Numbered from the stretch's first letter, positions 8,736-18,435 are shown. The stretch: 54,866 bases of DNA from Planctomycetaceae bacterium (GCA_947459185.1 CANHCU010000008.1:1-54866), one strand, 5' to 3'. Numbers and translations are program-made. The notes: generated by a model from the sequence alone, not told the origin.

Positions 8736-9650
8736 CTAGCTCCCGTCCGCAGTGATCGACGATCGGTGATGCTCGATGAGGTCGTGCAAACCCTCGCTGA
8801 ACCGGACTCGCGGCTCCCACCCAAGCATCGCAGACGCTTTCGCCGACGACACGCGGGCAGGTGAGATGTCGCCCGCCCGGGCGACTCCGAACGAGAGCGG
8901 TGCCGGCGCCTCGGCGACGACCATCTCGGCGAGCTGTCGGATGGTCACGGTTTCATCGGCCACGATGTTCAACGCTTCGTGCCGGATCGCGCTCGTGGCG
9001 GCGGCGACGAAGGCGCGTCCGATGTCGGCCGCGTGCGTAAACTGCCGGTGCTGGCGGCCATCACCGCTGACGGTGATCGCCTCGCCCCGGAGGGCACGTG
9101 TGATGAACACCGAGAAGACAGAGTTGGCTCGCATGCCCGTGCCATACGCGGTTCCCAAGCGGAGCGCCACCACGGAAAGCCCACGCAGCGAGTCATATGT
9201 CATCAGCAACTGCTCGCCGGCGAGTTTCGTCACGTTGTACGGATGATCGGGATTCGTGGGGTGTTGTTCGTCGAGCGGCTCGTAGACGGGGTGGCCGTAG
9301 ACCTCCCATGTGGATGCATAGATCAATCGCCCGACGCATTCGGCCAGGCACGCCTCAGCCACGTTGGCACTGCCGAGCACGTTCGCTTCCGCCGCAAGCC
9401 ACGGCTTCTCAGCCGCCAGATAGACGTCGCCCACTCCCGCGAGGTGAAGCACGACATCCGCACCGCGAAAGGCTCTGCGCAGTTCTTCAATCGAAGACAG
9501 CGACCCGAACTCTTGCCGCACGCCCCGATCGCCGAGTTCCCGTTGGATGCGGGCGGCATCGAACACGGTGCACTCGTGCCCCGCTTCAAGCACGGCCGCG
9601 GCGACATGACGACCAACAAACCCGGCACCGCCGGTAACGACCATTCTCAT
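8736..9650 (-). CDS. NAD-dependent nucleotide-sugar epimerase/dehydratase
   Basis: A 304-residue extended-SDR enzyme. It begins MRMVVTGGAGFVGRHVA (GxxGxxG NAD site). It has VVLHLAGVG, then STWEVYGHP with the catalytic Ser/Thr region, and PYNVTKLAGE with the YxxxK catalytic pair. The later RQFTHAADIGRAFVAAA matches the substrate-binding part of GalE/RfbB-like enzymes. The product is probably an epimerised or dehydrated NDP-sugar for the neighbouring glycosyltransferases. The exact reaction cannot be assigned. The in-frame extension above this ATG is not protein-like. It is the first gene of the minus-strand block, so the promoter should lie in the divergent gap 9651-9894. Confidence 0.9.
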   Translation of the reverse strand: MRMVVTGGAGFVGRHVAAAVLEAGHECTVFDAARIQRELGDRGVRQEFGSLSSIEELRRAFRGADVVLHLAGVGDVYLAAEKPWLAAEANVLGSANVAEACLAECVGRLIYASTWEVYGHPVYEPLDEQHPTNPDHPYNVTKLAGEQLLMTYDSLRGLSVVALRLGTAYGTGMRANSVFSVFITRALRGEAITVSGDGRQHRQFTHAADIGRAFVAAATSAIRHEALNIVADETVTIRQLAEMVVAEAPAPLSFGVARAGDISPARVSSAKASAMLGWEPRVRFSEGLHDLIEHHRSSITADGS

Positions 9651-9894
9651 GGAATTCGAAAATCGACGCGTGCAAGGAGGGCAAGAGAGCAAAGATCGGA
9701 GCCCAATCCTTCTACCGCCCTCCGCCCGTGTCAAATACTCTGCCGGAGACTCGCGGAATTCACAACCGGCGAGCCAAGCGAGCGTGACCGTGTTTGAATC
9801 GTGATCGAGTCTTGACTGCGAAGGACCGTTCAACGAGCTATCCTTTCGCGGCACGAGCTAGCACCCCTAGCTGACACCGCCACCAGACCGCCGG

Positions 9895-10239
9895 ATGAAC
9901 ACCGCATCCACTCCCGAACTGACCCCATCCGTTCACCACTTCGCCCTGCGCGGCCTGCGTCGCTTCCGTCGCTGGCTCAGGTTTCTCGTCATCTTCTTCG
10001 GCGTCGTCGGCATCCTGCTCGGCTGGATGCAGGCTGCGGAGCGAGCGTTCCAGGGCCGCGACTGGCAGGCAGACCTAGTGAACCTGCTCGGCATCGTGAC
10101 CATCCTGATCACCCTCGTGGACTCGACCGTGTCGCTGCATCTGATCGACCAGTGCGGCCAGCAGGGCGCCTCTCCCTCTCCCTCGACCGCACCTCCTTCG
10201 TTGTCGTGTCGGTCGGATTTGTCGCGGCAGTGGCCCTGA
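9895..10239 (+). CDS. Small membrane protein, probably frameshifted near its C-terminus
   Basis: The open frame encodes 114 residues with two hydrophobic helices, FLVIFFGVVGILLGWMQ and LVNLLGIVTILITLVD. It then degenerates into a Ser/Pro-rich tail (GASPSPSTAPPSLS). In the -1 frame from 10170 the DNA encodes LSLSLDRTSFVVVSVGF followed by VAAVALILLGASGRLWP and a stop at 10272-10274. That is a convincing third transmembrane helix. The frame change falls at or just before a TCTCCC tandem repeat, a likely slip site. The intact protein would be a three-helix membrane protein of about 125 residues ending at 10274. I do not recognise the family. No good ribosome binding site precedes the ATG. Confidence 0.5.
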   Translation: MNTASTPELTPSVHHFALRGLRRFRRWLRFLVIFFGVVGILLGWMQAAERAFQGRDWQADLVNLLGIVTILITLVDSTVSLHLIDQCGQQGASPSPSTAPPSLSCRSDLSRQWP

Positions 10240-10274
10240 TCCTGCTCGGTGCTTCCGGCAGGCTCTGGCCCTGA

Positions 10275-10836
10275 ACCGGCCGCGCCACCAAGTGTCCTTT
10301 CGCCGGGCACGCATCAAGCGCCCCTGAAATCGGCCGCAATTTCCGACGGACGGCCGACACGACCGATCGGCATGGCGGCAACGTCGTAAAATTTTGCCAC
10401 GGGGGATGCGAACTTTTTCGCATCGCATCCGTACAAGTGGATCGACGTCAGTGCGATGAGCCGACGTCATCGTTCGGGGGCTTTGCGGCGTTGCGGCGAT
10501 GTTCGCCCGAGGCTGCGTCTTGATGACGGTGGAGGGGAGGTGCGAAGCGGGGCAGCAATGCTCTCCGATGCGGCCTCCGCGGAATCGATACGGTTCCGCG
10601 GTCGAGACACCGGCCAGAGCCAGCAGGTCGCCTTCGCGACCATCCTGCCCGCGGGCTCTCGTCGCAGCCACAGCGACACGTCTCAGTCAGCCTCGTGTCC
10701 CCCCTGCAAATCGGCTGCAACCCGCGGCCGTTCCCGCTGACCGCTGGAACGTCGCACGCATGCACCAACCTTGGTCATGCATGAGCGTGGCAGAGGGCAT
10801 CGTCCCGGACGACCACTTCTCGAAAGGAAACGCATT
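10275..10836. other. 562-bp intergenic region with two small palindromes
   Basis: No convincing gene is seen on either strand. Two hairpins stand out. GATGCGAA/TTCGCATC lies at 10405-10412 and 10417-10424 with a 4-base loop. CCGCGGAA/TTCCGCGG lies at 10577-10584 and 10594-10601 with a 9-base loop. Neither is followed by a U-run, so they may be operator sites or mRNA leader structures for the pseudopilin gene that starts at 10837. A GAAAGGAAA ribosome binding site precedes that gene. Confidence 0.35.
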
Positions 10837-11898
10837 ATGCGACACGCTCAAACCCGCCACGCCTTCACGCTCGTGGAACTGCTCGTGGCAATCTCCATCA
10901 TCGGCACGCTTATGAGCCTCCTGCTGCCAGCCGTGCAAAACGCCCGGGAAAGTGGTCGGCGGATCAGCTGCACCAACAACCTCGGTCAGCTCGCCAAAGC
11001 CTTCATTAGCTACGACGGCCAGCATCGTGTGCTGCCCGGCTGGCGGAACACGCATCCGGCGATGCGGAGCGGCCTGCGGAGTTCGAACCCGGCCTTTGCC
11101 ACCGTGCTCGACGCCAACACGCCGTCGTGGCCGATCCCCCTCATGCCGTTCCTCGAGCGGCTCGACATCGAGAAGGCCTGGGGGTCGGTCACGCAGTCGC
11201 AGCCCGTCCCGGCAGAGGCGCCCGCGATGGTCAGCTTCGTTTGCCCGACGTCGCCGGCCGACAGCAGGTCGCTGGCGCAGCTCGCCTACGTGGTGAACGC
11301 CGGTTCATGCGTCGTCAACTCCGCTCCGCTCACCCCGCGGCGGCAGTTCCGGGCCGATGGCATCTTTCTCGACTCCGTCGGCAACCCGCCACCGGGTGGC
11401 ACGGGCACAACCACCTACTCGCCGGCCCGCACCAACCTCGACGCGATCAGTGGTGGGGATGGTGTTGGCAACACGCTGCTCGTCGCCGAAAAGTCGTCGT
11501 CGCGGATCACGCAGAGTTCCTGGAACGCCATGGTGCCCGTGATGTCGGTTTCCATGACCGGCACCTCCAACCAGCCGATCGCGACCTTCAACTCGACGTC
11601 GAACACGGCGGTGCCGGTGTTCGGCCTGGTGAGCACGGTGCCCCAGGCTGCCGCGAAGATTCTCAATCTGGTCGAGGGAGCGCCTTCGTCCAACCATCCC
11701 GGCGGCGTCGTCGTCACCTTCGGTGACGGCCAGACGCGATTCATGCGAGACACCGTCTCGCCGCACGTCTATGCTCAACTCGTGACCAGCGACAGCGAAT
11801 GGGACGGCAGCACGTACATCGGCAACTCCTCGATCAGCCAAAGCTGGCTCAGGCTGGGGCCAACCCCCTACACACTGTCGTCATCCGACTACGACTGA
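10837..11898 (+). CDS. DUF1559-type pseudopilin (type II secretion/pilin-like)
   Basis: A 353-residue planctomycete pseudopilin. The start [20 protein letters not shown] has the class III signal with the F-T-L-V-E processing site and a hydrophobic helix ([14 protein letters not shown]). [20 protein letters not shown] follows, as is standard in DUF1559 proteins. The C-terminal part has [12 protein letters not shown], the H-x9-DG motif of the family. A prepilin peptidase would cut before Phe, leaving a periplasmic globular domain. The ATG follows a good GAAAGGAAA ribosome binding site; upstream in-frame codons are not protein-like. It starts a three-gene plus-strand set with a HEAT protein and a second DUF1559 protein. 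Members of this family are often present in many copies per genome, and the specific role is unknown. Confidence 0.92.
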   Translation: MRHAQTRHAFTLVELLVAISIIGTLMSLLLPAVQNARESGRRISCTNNLGQLAKAFISYDGQHRVLPGWRNTHPAMRSGLRSSNPAFATVLDANTPSWPIPLMPFLERLDIEKAWGSVTQSQPVPAEAPAMVSFVCPTSPADSRSLAQLAYVVNAGSCVVNSAPLTPRRQFRADGIFLDSVGNPPPGGTGTTTYSPARTNLDAISGGDGVGNTLLVAEKSSSRITQSSWNAMVPVMSVSMTGTSNQPIATFNSTSNTAVPVFGLVSTVPQAAAKILNLVEGAPSSNHPGGVVVTFGDGQTRFMRDTVSPHVYAQLVTSDSEWDGSTYIGNSSISQSWLRLGPTPYTLSSSDYD

Positions 11899-11938
11899 GC
11901 CGTCAACTGAAGTCTGACATCACGGGAGCGTGTCCATC

Positions 11939-12487
11939 ATGAGCACCTTCGGAAGCACTCGATTCCTGCTCGCCGGCATCGCGGCGACGGCACTGGTCGC
12001 CCTCGGCATCTCGGCCGCCGTCCGCTCCCGCGTCAGCGTTGAAGCGCCTGCCGACCTGGCTCGGCAGGCCATCGCGGCGGCCAGCCCGAAGGATCAGGCC
12101 CGGGCGGCGACGCGACTGGCCGCCTTGGCCGCGCAGCGAGGGCCTGATGGCAGCGGCGCGGTGATTGCCAGCCTGCAAGGGACGCTGACCAACGGCAGTA
12201 CCCCTGAGGTGCGGGCCGCCGCGATCGTGGGCCTCGCCCGCACAGGGGATCGCTCCGTGCTGCCGGTGCTGATCGAGGCGATCGAGGATGATGATTCGCT
12301 CGTATCGGGCCGGGCCGTGGCTGCTGTCCAGCACCTGCTCGGTGTCCGCTACGAGATGGAAGAGCAGCCGCTTGACCGGGAAGGCCGCCGCCGGCTGGCG
12401 GGCATGGCCCGCACTGACATGGCCGCCCTCGATGGGTCAGGACGGGCCTGGTGGGAGGCCCACACCGTGCCTGGCGGCACCTGGTAG
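11939..12487 (+). CDS. HEAT-repeat protein with N-terminal membrane anchor
   Basis: A 182-residue protein. The N-terminus [21 protein letters not shown] is a signal or anchor helix. Residues about 40-140 contain helical repeats, best seen in [20 protein letters not shown] then [22 protein letters not shown], the pattern of HEAT/PBS-lyase repeats that mediate protein-protein contacts. The tail ([25 protein letters not shown]) is more polar. The ATG at 11939 was preferred to a GTG three codons upstream because GGGAG lies about ten bases before it. It lies 40 bases after one pseudopilin gene and 35 bases before the next, so it probably acts in the periplasm with them. The partner is not known. 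Confidence 0.7.
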   Translation: MSTFGSTRFLLAGIAATALVALGISAAVRSRVSVEAPADLARQAIAAASPKDQARAATRLAALAAQRGPDGSGAVIASLQGTLTNGSTPEVRAAAIVGLARTGDRSVLPVLIEAIEDDDSLVSGRAVAAVQHLLGVRYEMEEQPLDREGRRRLAGMARTDMAALDGSGRAWWEAHTVPGGTW

Positions 12488-12522
12488 CAAGACAGCGCCG
12501 CATTGACGGCGAGGAAAACAAC

Positions 12523-13449
12523 ATGCCAAGTCTCACCCCGCTCCGAGCCGCCTTTTCCCTCGTCGAACTGCTGGTCGTAATCGCGATCATCGCGGTCGTG
12601 GCCTCGCTGGCCCTGCCTGCCCTGCAGGCCTCGCGCGAGGCCTCGCGGACGGCCGTCTGCGCGAACAACCTCAAGCAGGTTGGCATCGGCCACACCAGCT
12701 ACGTAGCAAAGTATCGCAGCGGCATGCCCGCCTACGACTGGCGGACCAACGTGCTGCCGGAGATGGAAAACAACCGCCGCAGCCTGATCTGCCCCGGCGA
12801 CGGCCGCAACGAACTCTACGACATCAACGAGTTCGCGGTGTACATCGTCAACAACAAGCGGACCATTCCTCTGCAGCCCGGCCCCTGGTGCGCGCTTGGC
12901 GATCCTGAGTTCTGCGAGCAGTTCACCAAGGTGAAACGCAAGACGGCCGACAGCTACTTCCTCGTCTTCGAGGACATGGCCTACAACAGCCCCTTCGACG
13001 GCGTCATCCTCGTCGAACCGCTTGCCCAAGGCGGCTCGAAGTTGACGCACGTCGGGGGCAATCCTCACTCCTTCATCCATCAGCTCCGTGATCCCAAGGG
13101 CACCATCATCGCAAACCCGTTCCGCAAGGGGTTCACCTGGACGGTGCAGGGCATCCGCACGAGCTACGCGATCAATCCCCGTTCGGCCCGGTTCACCACC
13201 GACCAGTTCAAGGTGCTGGCCCTCGAATATGCAACGCCGGTGGCAGATGTTGTCGGCCCGACAGCGACAGGCACGATTACCTGGTGGCGGGACGTCGGCA
13301 GCCGGCATGTCGGCCGACTGAATGTGCTCTACGGCGACGGCCGCGTGGAGTTGGTCGATCCCGCCGAGATCGACCCGACGTCGCCGAAGGTCCACGACTT
13401 TTCATGGTGCCCGATCATCGACGAGAAGCTGCGGCTCACACCCCAGTAA
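12523..13449 (+). CDS. DUF1559-type pseudopilin
   Basis: A 308-residue second pseudopilin of the cluster. The start [20 protein letters not shown] gives the prepilin processing site before F-S-L-V-E and the helix [40 protein letters not shown] follows. The C-terminal [12 protein letters not shown] is the H-x9-DG motif. The middle is unlike that of the first pseudopilin, with many charged residues and a [11 protein letters not shown] segment, so the two are paralogues with different exposed domains. GAGGAAAA precedes the ATG. It ends 16 bases before the stop of the convergent pilT-like gene. Confidence 0.9.
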   Translation: MPSLTPLRAAFSLVELLVVIAIIAVVASLALPALQASREASRTAVCANNLKQVGIGHTSYVAKYRSGMPAYDWRTNVLPEMENNRRSLICPGDGRNELYDINEFAVYIVNNKRTIPLQPGPWCALGDPEFCEQFTKVKRKTADSYFLVFEDMAYNSPFDGVILVEPLAQGGSKLTHVGGNPHSFIHQLRDPKGTIIANPFRKGFTWTVQGIRTSYAINPRSARFTTDQFKVLALEYATPVADVVGPTATGTITWWRDVGSRHVGRLNVLYGDGRVELVDPAEIDPTSPKVHDFSWCPIIDEKLRLTPQ

Positions 13450-13465
13450 CGTGGGGACGAGCGGC

Positions 13466-14557
13466 TCAATGAACGAGGCCCGACCCCGTGTCGAGTGTGC
13501 TCATTCCACGCATCGACAACGCCACCGCTTCGGGGTTCGTCGCCAGACGGAGGGCCTCGGTGCCACTGATCTGGCCCGACTTGTAGAGATCGGCAAGGTG
13601 TTGGTCGAACAGCTGCATACCGATCTCGCGGTTGGCGATCGCCTGCGGCAGGCTCGTGATCCGCCCCTCGTGGATCGCCTTGCTTACAACCGCCGTGTTC
13701 CGCATCACCTCGAGCACCGGGATCCGGCCCTTCTCCTTCTGCTTGGCCACCGCCAGCCGCTGGCTGACGACCGCGGCGAGGTTCGTGGCCAGCTCTGTCT
13801 GCAGCAGTTCCCGCTCTTCAGGCGGGAACATCGCCACGAGTCGCTGCATCGTGAACGACGCGTTCGTGGTGTGAACGGTGCTGAACACGAGGTGGCCGGT
13901 GTCGGCGGCCTGCAAGGCGATCCGCATCGTCTCGGCATCCCGTAGCTCGCCAACAAGGATCACGTCGGGGTCCTGCCGCAGCGCGCGTCGCAGCGACTCC
14001 GCGAAGCTCGGCGTGTCGCGGCCGATCTCGCACTGTGCAACGAGGCTCTTGTGCGACGTGTGCACGAACTCGATCGGATCCTCGACGGTGACGATCCGCA
14101 GACGCCGGGTTTGGTTGAGGTGGTCGATCATCGCCGCCAGCGTCGTGCTCTTGCCGCTTCCCGTCGTCCCCGTCACCAGCACAAGGCCGCGATTCTCCTC
14201 CGCGATGTCCTGCAGCACCGCCGGCAGTTCGAGGTCGGCGAACGTCTTGATCCGTAGCGGAATGGATCGCGCGGCGAGGCAGAGGTTGCCCTGTTCGTGG
14301 AAGACATTGATGCGAAAGCGTGCGACGTCGGGAATGGCGTAGGAGAAGTCGCAGCTCCGCTCGCTCTCCACACGCCGCAACTGGGTCTCGTCTGCGATTT
14401 GCGAGACGAGTTCGCGTATCTCGTCGCCGGTCACCGGCGGGGCATTGATGGCGACCATCGTTCCGTCGACCCGCACCGTCGGTGGGCTCCCCACCTGCAC
14501 GTGGAGATCACTCGCCTTGAACTGGACGGTGGCCTTCAGCAGTTTCTGCATGTCCAT
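13466..14557 (-). CDS. pilT: PilT-type twitching-motility (pilus retraction) ATPase
   Basis: A 363-residue hexameric secretion ATPase. The N-terminal PAS-like part contains ASDLHVQVGSPPTVRVDG. The RecA-like part has Walker A GTTGSGKST, the Asp box IVTVEDPIEFVH, Walker B DPDVILVGELRDAETM and the His box HLVFSTVHTTNA, all in the PilT order and spacing. Family members depolymerise type IV pili at the inner membrane base. The start MDMQKLLKATV follows AGGAG. The gene stands alone on the minus strand, convergent with the pseudopilin set. No pilus assembly ATPase, platform or secretin gene is in the window, so a role in twitching is by family only. PilU-like accessory ATPases are the main alternative. 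Confidence 0.92.
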   Translation of the reverse strand: MDMQKLLKATVQFKASDLHVQVGSPPTVRVDGTMVAINAPPVTGDEIRELVSQIADETQLRRVESERSCDFSYAIPDVARFRINVFHEQGNLCLAARSIPLRIKTFADLELPAVLQDIAEENRGLVLVTGTTGSGKSTTLAAMIDHLNQTRRLRIVTVEDPIEFVHTSHKSLVAQCEIGRDTPSFAESLRRALRQDPDVILVGELRDAETMRIALQAADTGHLVFSTVHTTNASFTMQRLVAMFPPEERELLQTELATNLAAVVSQRLAVAKQKEKGRIPVLEVMRNTAVVSKAIHEGRITSLPQAIANREIGMQLFDQHLADLYKSGQISGTEALRLATNPEAVALSMRGMSTLDTGSGLVH

Positions 14558-14598
14558 CGTTCGAATCTCCTCTTTGAATCGCTGTGAATCGCCTCAGG

Positions 14599-16251
14599 TT
14601 AGGCCTGCGGCACCGCGGCACCGGCCGACGCGGCGGGGGGGGCTGACGACTCCTCCAGCCACCAGGCCTCCGCTTGGGCCTCGTTCCACTCAGTCGCACA
14701 GCCGCAGGCCGCGAGGGCGTCGGCCACCGCCCGGGCATCCGGAAAACGATCCTCGGGCCGCTTGGCGAGGCAGCGGAGGATCACCGCCTCGAGGTCGGCC
14801 GGGACGTCTGCGGCAAGTTCTCGTGGCGGCTTCACCGGCTCAGACACATGGGCCCTCAGCACGTCGGCCGGCGTCTCACGCTGGAACGGCGGGCGGCCCG
14901 TGACCATGAAGTAGAGCATCGCGCCGAGTCCGTAGATGTCGGACCTGCCGTCGACGCCCCGACCGGCGACAGCCTGTTCGGGCGAAACATACTCCGGCGT
15001 GCCGGCGACCATCCCAGAGGCTGCCGGATCATGGTCCTGCAGGGCCGCCACACCGCCGACGACGCCGAAGTCGAGCACCTTCGCCACGTCGCAGCGGCCG
15101 CCAAGGACTGAGACGAAGACGTTCGTGGGACTCAGGTCACGGTGCACGAAGCCCTGCCAGTGCGCCTCGGCGATTGCACCGCAGATCTGACGGCCCAGGA
15201 AGACGGCGCGGCCCGCGGGCATCGGCCCGGATCGGCCGACGATGTCGGCGACGCAGAGCCCCGGCAGAAACTCCATGGCGCAGTACGCCGTGCCGTCGCT
15301 CGTGCGGCCGAAATCGAAGACGCTGACGGTGTTGGGGTGCAGGAGCCGGGCGGCCGCCTGCACCTCCCGGTCGAACCGGGCCGTCGCCACGGGGTCTCCA
15401 GGCCTCACGAGCTTGATCGCGCACGGCCGCTTGAGCTCGTCGTGTTCCGCCAAATAGACGCGGCCTACCCCGCGATCGCCGAGCGAACGCAGCAGGCGAT
15501 AGGGGCCCACGCGATCGGAGCCGCCCGGACCGGAGTCGCGATCGCCATCCGCGCCGCCCTCGTGGCCGCGCAACACCCAGGCCGCGAGCGTCGCGAGCAC
15601 CACGCCCATGATGAGAAACAGGGCGTTCGCCAAGACGATCTGGTGGTTCGCCACGTCGTCCATGTCGAGGTTGGCCTTGTCGGCGTGGTGCAGCACGAAC
15701 CCGTGGCAGAGAATCAAAGCGGCTGCCATCGTCACCACGATCCGCGCCGTCGCCGCCGGGGCCCGCGGCACGAAGACGCCGTAGCAGATCATGAGCACGA
15801 GCGTCCGTATCACGCCATTCTTCTCGACGGCGACGGCATCCACGAGGTCACGGCGGTCGATGAGGTCCACAGCCGACAGGTACTGGGCAGCGAGCATGAC
15901 CAGCATCTCGAAGCCGAACAGGCAGCCTTCCACGAGCCGCACCTGCCGCCGGCTGAGCCGTAGCGGCGACAGAAGGAGGGCACACGCGATGCCCGCCAAC
16001 GCCGCCCGCAGCAGCAGCGTCCACGTCGGCGCGTCGGACGACGCCAATGTGGCCGCCGCTGGCCCGGTCACCTTGACCAGGGCGAACGCCAGATGAAAAA
16101 GCGACAGGAATCCTGCCAAGGCGGCGAGCCGCCACCGCACGTTGGCGACATCCGCGGTGTCGTCCGTCGCAGGCTCGAGTTCGATGTCGTCCGCGTCATC
16201 GGGGCCGCGTGCGTCGTCCTGGGAGCCGGGTTGATTGTTCACTGGAGGCAT
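14599..16251 (-). CDS. Membrane-anchored Ser/Thr protein kinase with N-terminal six-helix domain
   Basis: A 550-residue protein with an unusual order. Residues about 35-225 hold around six hydrophobic helices (from WRLAALAGFLSLFHLAFALV to IVLANALFLIMGVVLATLAA), and the PknB-like kinase domain occupies about 245-510. Kinase motifs are present: Gly loop GDRGVGRVYLAE, catalytic AIKL, loop VHRDLSPTN, DFG in VLDFGVVGG, and TPEYVSPEQ for the activation segment. In the catalytic loop the usual Lys after HRDL is Ser, a variant seen in some bacterial kinases. The ATG at 16251 follows AGGAAGG. Most bacterial kinases of this class carry the membrane helix after the kinase. It lies 64 bases after the zinc-ribbon membrane protein gene and is probably co-transcribed with it. 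Confidence 0.9.
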   Translation of the reverse strand: MPPVNNQPGSQDDARGPDDADDIELEPATDDTADVANVRWRLAALAGFLSLFHLAFALVKVTGPAAATLASSDAPTWTLLLRAALAGIACALLLSPLRLSRRQVRLVEGCLFGFEMLVMLAAQYLSAVDLIDRRDLVDAVAVEKNGVIRTLVLMICYGVFVPRAPAATARIVVTMAAALILCHGFVLHHADKANLDMDDVANHQIVLANALFLIMGVVLATLAAWVLRGHEGGADGDRDSGPGGSDRVGPYRLLRSLGDRGVGRVYLAEHDELKRPCAIKLVRPGDPVATARFDREVQAAARLLHPNTVSVFDFGRTSDGTAYCAMEFLPGLCVADIVGRSGPMPAGRAVFLGRQICGAIAEAHWQGFVHRDLSPTNVFVSVLGGRCDVAKVLDFGVVGGVAALQDHDPAASGMVAGTPEYVSPEQAVAGRGVDGRSDIYGLGAMLYFMVTGRPPFQRETPADVLRAHVSEPVKPPRELAADVPADLEAVILRCLAKRPEDRFPDARAVADALAACGCATEWNEAQAEAWWLEESSAPPAASAGAAVPQA

Positions 16252-16315
16252 GGGTGTAGTCCTTCCTGCGGGAGTGGCGGCTGGTGCAAGACACCCCCCG
16301 CCGGGAGCCTGACCG

Positions 16316-17539
16316 TCACGGCTTTCCACCGTGGGCCGGCTGGTGGGCGCCGTGCCCGCCGGGCATGGACGAGGGGGTTGGCAACGGCACCTCGCGGAGC
16401 CAGGACCGCGCCTTTTTGAGCCCCTCGTCGAGGACGCCCTTCTGACTGCCGAGTTTCTCCTCGACGCTATCGACCGCCTGTTCGACCGACGCAACGGCGG
16501 GTAGCTCAGCTTTGATGCCACCGCGGAGCCACGGCACAAACAGGTACGCCGCGACGACAAGCGCGAGCGTCATCAGCGGGATCCGCATCCGGAGGACCGT
16601 GTCGCGGTAGCGATACCAGTCGGTCCACAGGTAGTAGAGCGTGAACGGCGGGATGAGGAAGAGTCCGCCCTGCAGCGGATTCTTCCGAAACGACAGAGTC
16701 ACGAGGCTGACGATGTCTCCTGCGAGACCAACGAGGTTGAGCGCGACGATCACGCCGCACAGTGTGGTGGCAAGCGTATGCCGGCCAACCATGCCACTGG
16801 CGACCGCCAGGATGATGAGGATCAACGACACCGTGTAGCTGGTCTCGCTGATCCAGGTCGTCGCCCGCCCCAGTAGGCCGAAGAACAGCCGGTAGGCAAC
16901 GACGAGCGGCGCCGCTCCGTTCGACACCGGCCGTGCGGCCCCCGGCGCGAAGCGATCCATCAACCGCGTGAAGCTGTTCGTCACCAGCGCGACGAAATTT
17001 CCTGCGATTGGACTGGCGTCCGCGGTCGGCGCGGCAACGCGAGACGAAGCCGGAGCGGCGCCGGCCGGCTTCGTGGCGACGCCGATCGGTCTGGCACGGG
17101 CCGGCGGCGGCGGCGAAAAAGTCGGCGACGTGAAGACCGTCGGTGGCGCGACGACGGCCGGTCCAAGTTCGGCATTGTCCCAGTCCGAAGCGGCGAGCGC
17201 CGGCACGCCGACTGGCGTGACGGGACGGAGACTGTAGCTGTCGGTCGTATCCGATGCTGGCCTTGCTTCGGCACGGCCAGCCGCACCACGCGGAGCAGAG
17301 GCCGGCAGTTGGCTCGCCACCGCCGCCCGCCAATCGGCGGCTGGTGCCTGCTCGGCCGGGCGATCACTCCCGGCAGGGCCCTTCCCAGGCGCGGACTGCC
17401 GCGGTCCACCAGACTGCTGCTGAACGTTCGGCACCACCGCGCGGTGCCCGCAATGGCGGCAACGGCCGGTCCGACCCGCCAAGGAAGCGTCGGCCACCAG
17501 CGGCTTCCCGCACTGCGGGCAGGCAAAGGTGATCTTCAC
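16316..17539 (-). CDS. Zinc-ribbon membrane protein
   Basis: A 407-residue protein. Residues 7-34 form a zinc ribbon with two CxxC pairs (CPQCGKPL and CRHCGHR). A long Pro/Ala-rich, probably disordered linker follows to about residue 190. Then come about five hydrophobic helices, including WISETSYTVSLILIILAVAS and a paired IPLMTLALVVAAYLFVPWL. The tail ends in a short basic/Gly-His stretch. A GTG start is used with GGAGG upstream. The layout recalls planctomycete membrane proteins that carry a small zinc finger on the cytoplasmic side. No enzymatic motif is seen. The kinase gene directly downstream suggests that the linker may be a phosphorylation target or that the two form one signalling unit, which is inference. 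Confidence 0.7.
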   Translation of the reverse strand: MKITFACPQCGKPLVADASLAGRTGRCRHCGHRAVVPNVQQQSGGPRQSAPGKGPAGSDRPAEQAPAADWRAAVASQLPASAPRGAAGRAEARPASDTTDSYSLRPVTPVGVPALAASDWDNAELGPAVVAPPTVFTSPTFSPPPPARARPIGVATKPAGAAPASSRVAAPTADASPIAGNFVALVTNSFTRLMDRFAPGAARPVSNGAAPLVVAYRLFFGLLGRATTWISETSYTVSLILIILAVASGMVGRHTLATTLCGVIVALNLVGLAGDIVSLVTLSFRKNPLQGGLFLIPPFTLYYLWTDWYRYRDTVLRMRIPLMTLALVVAAYLFVPWLRGGIKAELPAVASVEQAVDSVEEKLGSQKGVLDEGLKKARSWLREVPLPTPSSMPGGHGAHQPAHGGKP

Positions 17540-17778
17540 GGCGCAACCTCCACGAGTCGGCGAACCAATCGTCGGCGATACCGGTGGCCCGTCACTGCGG
17601 TCGCGGCGCGGTCGTCAGCGGTGCTGTGGACGTTCCGCCCGCTGCGATGATAGGACGGCCAACAGCGCTTGTGCAAGTATCGACCGGAGTCCGTGACTCG
17701 GATGTGCCGACCGCGGCCGTCGGTGGCGACAACGTGCTACCCCATTCAACGACACAGCAGACTCTCAGGAACGAACGC

Positions 17779-18435
17779 ATGGATCAGGCCGCCCGCTGGA
17801 ATCGACTCGAACTGGCCCGCCTCTGGGCCGACCTCGTCGGCAAGGTTTTGAGTGGCATCGCCCTGGTCGTAGCGGCATGGTGGACCTACACGAACTTCAC
17901 GGTGGAGCGGACCCACGACCCTACCATGGAGGTGAACGTCTCCCCCAGTGTGCACCCGCTGCGTGGCAATGACGTGCTGCTGAACGTCGATGTGTTTCTG
18001 CGGAACATCGGCAAGGTCGCGATCAAGCCGAAGTTTCCTCGCAAGGACAATGATCAAAACCTTGGGCTCGAGATTTCGATCGTCGAGATCGAGCCGCTCG
18101 GTCGCAGCCCGGTTGCCGCCAGGCAGCCCACCAGCGACGAAGCCAATCCCACCGTTCCCTGGTTTGACTGGACTGCCGGGGACGGCAATCCAAAGCCACT
18201 TCTGCGCAAGCGCAACCTGCTGGCTTCCAACGAGGACTTCGCCAACGGGTGCTATCAGCTCAATCCCGGCGTGCGGTATCGCGAGCCCTTCGCCTGCATC
18301 GTGGAGAAGGACCGGCTCTATGCCATCCGGGCCCGGTTCTGGACCAACGATGGCTCCGTGGCCGACCTGGTGTATGTTGACACGTTCCAATCGGACCAGC
18401 CGGGCACATCTCATGGTGGCAGCGAATCGCGATGA
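17779..18435 (+). CDS. Hypothetical single-pass membrane protein
   Basis: A 218-residue protein not recognised as any family. It has a cytoplasmic stub rich in Arg/Leu, one helix (VLSGIALVVAAWWTYTNF) at about residues 25-42, and an extracytoplasmic domain predicted to be mostly beta. Hydrophobic and polar residues alternate there (MEVNVSPSVHPLRGNDVLLN), with one Cys pair (GCYQLNPG and FACIVEK). The pattern suggests an Ig-like or lipocalin-like fold. The ATG follows CAGGAACG. It lies upstream of a secreted PQQ-like propeller gene (77-base gap), but no functional link is visible. Confidence 0.65.
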   Translation: MDQAARWNRLELARLWADLVGKVLSGIALVVAAWWTYTNFTVERTHDPTMEVNVSPSVHPLRGNDVLLNVDVFLRNIGKVAIKPKFPRKDNDQNLGLEISIVEIEPLGRSPVAARQPTSDEANPTVPWFDWTAGDGNPKPLLRKRNLLASNEDFANGCYQLNPGVRYREPFACIVEKDRLYAIRARFWTNDGSVADLVYVDTFQSDQPGTSHGGSESR

